64,000 bases of DNA, taken from contig NC_133064.1 in NCBI RefSeq assembly GCF_048771995.1, positions 24,965,001 to 25,029,000 on the forward strand, in the 5' to 3' direction. Source of the stretch: Taeniopygia guttata (Eukaryota; Chordata; Aves; Passeriformes; Estrildidae). The notes beneath the pieces are model-generated. The model made no database searches. It had not been told where the DNA came from and worked only from the letters and a program-made list of their open reading frames with translations. Below, piece by piece: positions 59,333 to 64,000 of the stretch; within the stretch, counting starts at the first letter, position 1; each line of letters begins with the position of its first letter. A program made the position numbers and the translations under genes.

Positions 59333-61168
59333 TCAGTCTTCCTTAACATGGGCAACTACCACCCCCCCCTTTTGATCTCTTCTTCTTTGTTCATCTCCTT
59401 TTCTTTGTTCCAGGCACTGGTTCTTCCAGTGTCCAACTCTCTTGCAGAATGCACATTGATCTCTCCTTAGCTTAGTGGCCCTTGTCCACATTTTCCTTTT
59501 TCTTCTTTCCTTACTACTGCTAATAATTTTTTCATCCCTTCTTTGCACTTTTCTTCCCCGTTACTAAATACTCTCCGTGCATCTTCTAGCAAAGTCTCTA
59601 AATCCCGTGCTGTAGGACCCTGTATCTTCTGAAGTTTGCGTCTAATGTCCCCTGTAGATTGTCCTAAGAATAAATCCACTAGATGTTGTATCCCTTCCTC
59701 AGATTTAGGATCTAAAGTTGTATAATGACGCATTGCATCCCACAAATGTTCTAGAAATTCAGAAGGTTTTGGAGGGACCTTGCTTAGTTGTATATAAGGC
59801 TGACCAGCTTATTGTTTTAGGGATTCCCCTTTCTAACTCCCTTACTATGAAGTCTTGATAATCCTCTAGTCTTTCCATATCACTAACATCATTAGCATTC
59901 TAATGTGGATCCTGAAGAAGAAAGACATCTCTTATACCACTCTGTGTTATTCTACAAGCATCTTCTGCTAAGCCCCCTGCTACTTTTAAAACCAATTGTT
60001 TTTCTGTTTCAGTTAAGGCATCCAATAACAACTGGAGATCTGACCAATCAGGTCACTGCTGTTTAATTATAAACTTTAATTTCTTTGCAACACCTATCGG
60101 GTCACTCCAATAACGTTTAGCAATCTTTTCTTAAACCTCTAAATCCGTTGTTATAAAAGGAATTTAAAATAACATTGTCTTCCCTTCAGGACTTACTGCC
60201 TCCCTCAAAGGTGCTTGTATAATTTTCTTAGTTTGTTTCTGAGTCTGGGAGGCTATAGGACCCTTTGGAAGGGCCTCCTCTTGTTCGCTATTGCTGCTGG
60301 GTAGTTGGAAAAATTTAGTAGTTGAGGTGGGGAATATAATAGAAGCTGGAGTCGAACTTGAGGTAAAAACTGGAGTGGATTCAGCTGAGCTTTAAACCAG
60401 AGCTGGAGTTGAAATAGAAATAGCGTCGTTTAAAGCTGGCGCTGTAGTTGAAATAGCAGTGGCTTTAATTGGAGTGGGGGATGGAATAGAAGCTAGAGTT
60501 TGGACAGAGATGTAAGAAGATGGAACAGGAGCTGGAGTTGGAATTGAGGGCGAAGTCTTAGGGGGTGGAACAAAAGCTGGGGTTGGAGTTGAGGGGGAAG
60601 TCTTGGGAGGTTGAATAAGATTTGGAGCTGGAGTTGAGGTTGTTCCCAAATTTGCTGCCCCTCTCCACCCCCCTTGCCTTCTAAGAGGTGGTTCAAAGAG
60701 ACCCCCAACTCTTGCTCCAGTGAATCAGCTGGATATACCTTGTCTGGGTGTGTGCAGCATTGACTTATGGATCATGCACTGCAACACTATGTCAGCCTTC
60801 CCCTACTAGCCTCATTATCTTTTTCCAGGGCTAACACAAAGGGGTCAGAGGGAGCCATGAGTCCACAATCCCTCTGCCACTCAGGGTGATTCTGGAGGGA
60901 GAAAAACATGTCAGCATAGGTCACCTCTTCCCATTTTTGCTCTTGTCTGAAAAACAACATAAGCTGTAACAAGTCTCATAATGTAGAGTTCCATTTGGGG
61001 CCACCTGACCCCCTCTTCAAGCTTATAAAGTGGCCACCACTGTGTGGAAAATCTCATGAGGGTCCTTTAATTTTTCATCCCTCCATACCCTACTTGTTCC
61101 TTCCAGTGTGCCAAAATACACCCTAAAAGACTACTTTTGGGGTTCTCTTTACTCTGGTTGCTTCCCAT
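59333..61168 (-). pseudogene. gag: Provirus G gag, broken
   Basis: Starts at 61168 with MGSNQSKENPKSS (matrix, glycine 2). 60787-60972 continues matrix. 60392-60708 is a Pro/Thr-rich segment with repeats of the type KTSPSxPTPAxVP. 59467-59745 is the capsid end. 59333-59548 is nucleocapsid with a single zinc knuckle CAFCKRVGHWKNQC, as in gamma-type viruses. Several stops. Confidence 0.82.
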
Positions 61169-61284
61169 CGCTCCCCTTCTCCTTAACAAAACCACCCCTC
61201 TATTCCAATCCTTGTTACCTCTTCCTTTGCTTCTTGTTTCGCTTCCACCCAAACCTGGCTTCACAGATTTGTACAGTTCTTTCC

Positions 61285-61640
61285 TGTCGCTGTAGAGGCA
61301 GGACGGGAATGAGAAGACTTACTCAGAAGGCTGCTGAGAGTAAAACTCCGATTTATTCAAAATACACTGCTCTTTTATACAGAGCTTTGCGAAGGCCAAA
61401 TCCATTGCTTTTGAAGTGAAAACAACCTACACCATTGGTGCAGAGTGCTTGAAGCAGAGTGATAGAACTTAACTATAAACAATGTGAAAAACAAGAGAGA
61501 TAAAGAATTATTTACATTCTTTCTCAGCTCTTTCTCAGGCATCTGCCTGGCTAGAAACTCTCAGTTTCTTTCTTTGACTGAATCTAAGTCCCACACTTTC
61601 CCAGTCTTCTTCTCGCACAGCCTACTGCTCAGGTACTAAA
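61285..61640 (-). mobile_element. LTR F copy (minus) in the leader of G
   Basis: Inverse of the 51050-51357 part of the composite LTR: TGTCGCTGTAGAGGCAGG, CGATTTATTCAAAATACAC (antisense AATAAA) and CTCTTTTATACAGAG (antisense TATA). The U3 end is not sure. TTTCC flanks at 61280-61284 and 61976-61980 would give a 691-bp LTR. Confidence 0.6.
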
Positions 61641-62330
61641 TGTGGCTTTCTGCACACCAGCTTTAAAATCCTTGATTCTAAATCAGCTCGAGCAGAGAGC
61701 TGTTGACACTGGGCACACTCTCTGTACCAGTTAGCAGTAGAAAAGTAATAACGTCCTGCACAAATGTTACACTGCAGTAACACCCACACACAATGCCACC
61801 CTCGAGATGTACCAAAAGCTGCAAGAAAATTCCCACAAATGCAAGCTGTTCCATTTGCCCCTTCTCAACTCTCTAAATTCTCCAGAGCCGGTTGGTTGCT
61901 CCCAATCCAAAGCAACTAGTCTCCCAGCAGACGGCTGATATAAACCTTCTAAATATATTCTCTCATTTCCCTGTCTATCCACCAGTTTACTGAATTCACA
62001 AACTCCCATGAGTTGAGCCCAAACCACTGAAGCAAAGGAATTCCTCCTATCTGTCTGGCCAGACTGGATTCTCAGACCAAAACCACTTTTATTATAATTG
62101 CAAACACAATCCACGTGCCTAAAACCACAAGTGAGCCCTTATCAAAGGCTCCAAACAAACCAGTTTTACTACTTCACAGTCGACATGTGCTACACTTCGA
62201 CACAAGCTTTATTTCAAATTCCCCAAACATAAATACCTGAACAGCAAAACACCGCTCCTATAATTATTCAGAGTCCAAACCCTTTTAATGTGAACGCCTA
62301 GTATTCCCCCGTAACCAAAACACACACACA
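61641..62330 (-). other. Leader-region DNA with an unrecognised 115-codon frame
   Basis: Minus-strand frame 61767-62114 (115 codons, including GFGLRIQSGQTDRRNSF) matches nothing I know. It may be U3 of LTR F or a chance frame. Confidence 0.3.
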
Positions 62331-62338
62331 CACACACA
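62318..62338. repeat. (CA)n microsatellite
   Basis: About nine CA units. Confidence 0.85.
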
Positions 62339-62991
62339 GAGTCACAGCAGGGAGGGGATTTTATTAAGGATCATGTACACCACTCGCTTTGTTTTTCTAT
62401 GGCTGTTTCAGTCACCTGAAAACAGAACCGCAGGTCCAAACTCCCACTTGTGTCATGCTAACAGCACGTCACAATCGTTCTCACAGTCAGGACACGTTCA
62501 CAATAGCATAACAACTTTAGACCAAGACTTGCGCTTATGACTGGTAGTTTCAACCACTACCAGACTGAGCCCTCTATGGCAAAACAAATGGCATAATCCC
62601 CTTCTGTCAGCAGCAAAAGCCGGAGTTCACTACAACAGTTCAACAAATCTTTCTGCTGACAACCAGATTTCAACTACAACTTTTTCTTGGAGGCACATTA
62701 CAGAGGCACAAGTTGTGCGTGGAACGTCTCCCACAACTTATCAATGAACTTTCCTGACCACATGTACACCTTACAGGTCACGACTTAAAACTGTTTTAAT
62801 TTTTAAACATACTGTTTTGTCCAGAGTTTTAGTAGTCAAGGGTCCTTGTCTGCTGCTGGATGAGCAGTCCAGGTAGTGGAGCCCACTCTTCCAGGAATAT
62901 CTCGGGGGCACTCCGAGGGGGTCCGCATCCTGAGCTGGTCTTACAGCCTAGCAGAGTCTCCTTGTGGCATTGCTCACCAACTGAATCGTTA
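62339..62991 (-). other. 5' leader of provirus G
   Basis: Non-coding; a primer site should start at 62991 on the minus strand, where GTTGGTGAGCAATGCC is found. I cannot match this to a tRNA. Confidence 0.4.
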
Positions 62992-63510
62992 AAATCGAAA
63001 ATCACAGACAAAGAGTCTCTAACTAGTCAAAGTTAGAAAGTGGTATATTTATTACGCTAGCGGGTGGCACAGTGGGGATCGTCCCCAAAGTGTGTGACCA
63101 CACTGTACAAGGATTTTTGCCTTCTATTTCCCAAAATAATACATATGCACAACCCCAGCACCTCTCATCCCCGCTTTGTATTAAAAAGAAGTTATTAGTC
63201 TTTCACGAGTGCGCAATTCTTCTCTTGAATTGGGTCCCTGGTCTCAATCTGGGTCAGTGGTCTCAGGGATGAAGTCAGGAAGGTCTTTGTCAGGTCTCTA
63301 TGACCCTCTGGCACGATCCAAGGCCCCTTGCTTCCTTCTGGATTGACATAGGGTCCAGGTGCTGGGCATTGTTCTACTGGTTTCAATATGTTCCTATAAA
63401 GGTTCACTTGCTACACTTCCTTCTACAAATAAGCTCATAATATAACAATTAGCTTTATCTTGAGCATCTAATAGTCATTAACCTATTGTTTGTGTATCTA
63501 ACTTCAATAT
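62992..63510 (-). repeat. Provirus G 5' LTR, interrupted by LTR H
   Basis: Aligns with 53401-53933. The last 52 bp expected by comparison lie beyond the LTR H insertion and outside the window. Confidence 0.82.
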
Positions 63511-64000
63511 TGTTGCCGTGCGAGATCGGCTCCGGGCGGGCGCATGCCCAGCACGGCGAGAGGAGGGGAGAGGAGGGCGGCGGCCGCTTTCCCCTTCGGC
63601 TCTGCGAGGCTCAGTTTTCGAGCAGGAACAGACTAAATGACGACACGGGGCTCAGGTGCAAACACGTGTTTATTGTGGAAGCGTGTTCCCCGAGACACCG
63701 GGGCACCGAGCGGGGCTCGGTTATTCCCCGTGCCGGGGGCGGGGGGGAATCTGAGCCGCGGCCAATGGGACGGGGGGGAGGCGACAGGGGTAGGGAAACC
63801 CTGGGGACCGCGACGGGAAAGCCGCAGGGGGGGGCAGGGACAGCCCGCATGGTGTGAGGGGGAGAGATAAAGAAACGCAGGGTCAGGACAAGGGACCGCG
63901 GGGGGAAGGGGGAGTGAGATGTTAACGCAGGACAAAGGGGGAACGCGAGGGAAGGGGGGAGGCGGAATGGGGGGGGGGAAGAAAATTACAAATCCTGCAG
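63511..64000 (-). mobile_element. LTR H (minus), runs off the window
   Basis: TGTTGCCGTGCGAGATCGG starts exactly where LTR G breaks. GTGTTTATTGTGG near 63667 is an antisense polyadenylation signal. GC-rich with many intact CpG, so probably young. Confidence 0.6.

Larger units (their letters stand above)
53401..63510 (-). mobile_element. Provirus G: class I (gamma-like) with env, minus strand
   Basis: Paired G LTRs (53401-53985 and 62992-63510, the latter cut by LTR H). Between them on the minus strand lie leader, gag, pro, pol, env and polypurine tract in standard order. It interrupts the CR1 above. The LTRs differ at many positions, so it is much older than D or P. Every gene has stops or shifts. 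Confidence 0.88.

Noticed and set aside
61285..61640. LTR F as the true 5' LTR of provirus G
   Set aside because: It lies close to the gag start, but the paired LTRs at 53401 and 62992 and the polypurine tract show that G is the flanking family; F is better read as a later insertion.

Overview
This is vertebrate DNA, almost certainly from a bird and most likely a songbird. It has CR1 retrotransposon copies with the typical avian 3' tail, many endogenous retroviruses (ERVs) of several classes, and one recognisable host gene part: the first coding exon of BTF3, with an upstream CpG-rich promoter. There are no bacterial features. BTF3 is, as I recall, one of the ancestral genes kept on both avian sex chromosomes. 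One small conserved exon in a sea of stacked ERVs suggests the female-specific W chromosome. That placement is inference.

Family letters are mine. A and L: older LTRs, A belonging to a class III (ERVL-like) element. C, E, J, K, M, I, F, H: other LTR families. D and P: class II (beta-like) proviruses. N and G: class I (gamma-like) proviruses. Q: a rearranged class II fragment.

1-12.5 kb: LTRs on both strands with env and integrase relics, one tRNA-Gly-like sequence (5754-5823), and an E-type LTR (7449-9387) split by a D solo LTR with a perfect 6-bp target duplication. 12.5-15.2 kb: minus-strand class III ERV remnant (LTR plus integrase) cut by two solo LTRs. 15.27-15.58 kb: a 52-bp minisatellite. 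16.5-37.8 kb: plus-strand class I provirus N (gag, protease, RT and RNase H pieces, PPT, 3' LTR), opened by an LTR C, by class II provirus P (18900-34639, minus strand, env-less, paired 355-bp LTRs) and by an E solo LTR (34786-36158). P is itself split inside RNase H by provirus D (20646-29445, plus strand, paired 660-bp LTRs, 6-bp target duplication tctgag). That is D inside P inside N, and LTR divergence by eye agrees with the order: D one difference, P about ten. 37.8-41.5 kb: more LTRs. 41.7-42.5 kb: BTF3 promoter, noncoding exon 1 and coding exon 2. 43.3-45.2 kb: CR1 3' end split by a 1.1-kb solo LTR. 45.6-53.4 kb: a second CR1 (endonuclease and RT), split by the roughly 5-kb Q block. 53.4-63.5 kb: minus-strand class I provirus G (LTR-gag-pro-pol-env-LTR, all frames broken), whose 5' LTR is cut by LTR H running off the window.

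No retroviral gene here looks intact. The youngest element, D, has nearly identical LTRs but an abnormal interior: an MA-like start, a CpG-rich segment with a 412-codon antisense frame, 2.2 kb of AT-rich DNA where capsid, protease and RT should lie, then RNase H, integrase and env. It looks like a defective genome copied in trans. D's interior and the permuted Q block are the most unusual features of the window.
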